Positions 59,223 through 60,000 of a stretch of 60,000 bases of DNA are shown piece after piece. The DNA is taken from positions 19,954,025 through 20,014,024 of the forward strand of contig OU612070.1 of assembly GCA_914767715.1 (NCBI GenBank). The letters run 5' to 3'. Both the position numbers and the translations under genes were made by a program. Below the pieces are notes generated by a model, which saw only the letters and a list, made by a program, of their open reading frames with translations, had not been told where the DNA came from and did no database searches. Position 1 is the stretch's first letter, and each line of letters opens with the position of its first letter. The DNA is from Membranipora membranacea. Its lineage: Eukaryota; Bryozoa; Gymnolaemata; Cheilostomatida; Membraniporidae.

Positions 59223-60000
59223 CTGTAATCAGATAATGTTGTATATTATTTATTTGTGTTATATTATAGTTATATATACTTTTATTGTCAATGTACAATC
59301 ATCTATATCAATTTTTTTCATGTAGTGACAGAACAAATAACTTAAAAGATATTGAAAGATAAATGCATATTATATCGAGCCATATAAATAATATATTTTT
59401 CAATATATACATATTGCCAAATATAACATAAATATATATTTTTAATATAGTATATAATGTATTAATAATAAATATTAGAACAATCATGTACCATAATGTA
59501 TATGATATTACATTAGGTAATAAGCCTATAGTGCCGATAAACAGGTATCCCACAATGCAATTTACGCGGAATTCCAGGTGGAGATAAAATCAACACTGAC
59601 ACACACTTTTTTTTGTAGATTGCAGGCTAATAATGTGTTGCGGAATTGAGTAAAATTACCGCATACCTCAACCGCTGACCTCATCACACGGCTACTTTTT
59701 TGGATGCCGGGTGACGAGGTTACTCAACCGCACTGAGTTTGTAAAATCCGGGGGAAATTGGATGGGGCCAAGAGTGTGTTGGGCTCAGACTAGTCTAAAC
59801 ATAATTCACTCGCTGCAATATTAAGTTTTGATAGCAAGGTTATTTTTGCTGCTACTGACACCAAATTAATCTGTATCAACTCCCGCTGCTACATTTACAA
59901 CCAGAACTTGTATTTTATGTCTTCTTAGAGATAATTGCAGGATATGAAAACCCATGATAAAATAACTTTGAATATCAATACTTAATTTTTGGGTGGTGCC
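59223..60000. other. Rh gene intron, right edge
   Basis: AT-rich DNA. No exon for the expected preceding Rh segment (with the first pore His) was found before the window ends. Confidence 0.5.

Overview
This is a eukaryotic, AT-rich animal (metazoan) genomic segment. Genes are split by GT-AG introns, and introns and intergenic DNA are full of hairpin DNA-transposon relics (MITEs), tRNA-derived SINEs, LINE 3' ends and AT-rich tandem repeats. The protein set (ADAM10/Kuzbanian, Rh ammonium-transporter glycoprotein, F-type lectins with a PAN/apple-like N-terminus, rhodopsin-like GPCR, small secreted peptide) points to an invertebrate animal; I cannot name the phylum from sequence alone. No prokaryotic operon, rRNA, functional tRNA or CRISPR was seen.

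Layout. (1) 1-4.9 kb, + strand: a three-exon class A-like GPCR with an intact 363-codon frame, followed by a broken tandem copy whose last exon carries a LINE fragment flanked by a 7-bp target duplication. (2) About 6.8-21.25 kb: a large inverted duplication. Each arm holds the same two-gene cassette, a small secreted amphipathic peptide and a secreted PAN-like + F-type-lectin (F5/8C) protein, arranged head to head around a roughly 1.7-kb spacer. Both lectin copies are intact (267 and 268 aa); only the right peptide copy is intact (60 aa), the left one being broken by a 5-nt insertion, an in-frame stop and a 2-nt deletion. Left-arm-only SINE and MITE insertions explain most of the arm length difference. 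(3) 21.25-26 kb: mobile-element debris (TTAA hairpin element, Jockey-like LINE 3' end, SINE, dispersed repeats). (4) About 26.3-28.9 kb, +: a small single-pass membrane protein whose membrane and juxtamembrane part resembles the N-terminus of synaptotagmin but stops before any C2 domain. (5) 30.86-51.47 kb, -: a complete 16-exon ADAM10 gene. All exon phases close to give 768 aa. (6) 54.15-59.22 kb, -: the last five exons of an Rh-family ammonium transporter; the N-terminal half lies beyond the right edge.

The most novel-looking item is the palindromic peptide + lectin locus. It has the look of a lineage-specific innate-immunity (recognition + effector) cassette, but no function is proven by the sequence. 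In both lectins the fucose-binding signature H-X26-R-X-D-X4-R keeps its His at exact spacing but has lost the first Arg and the Asp; the last Arg survives only in the left copy. Other structures worth attention are a perfect 93-bp palindrome, two 11-bp-period satellites filling one ADAM10 intron, and a hairpin MITE family carrying tRNA-like Pol III promoter boxes.
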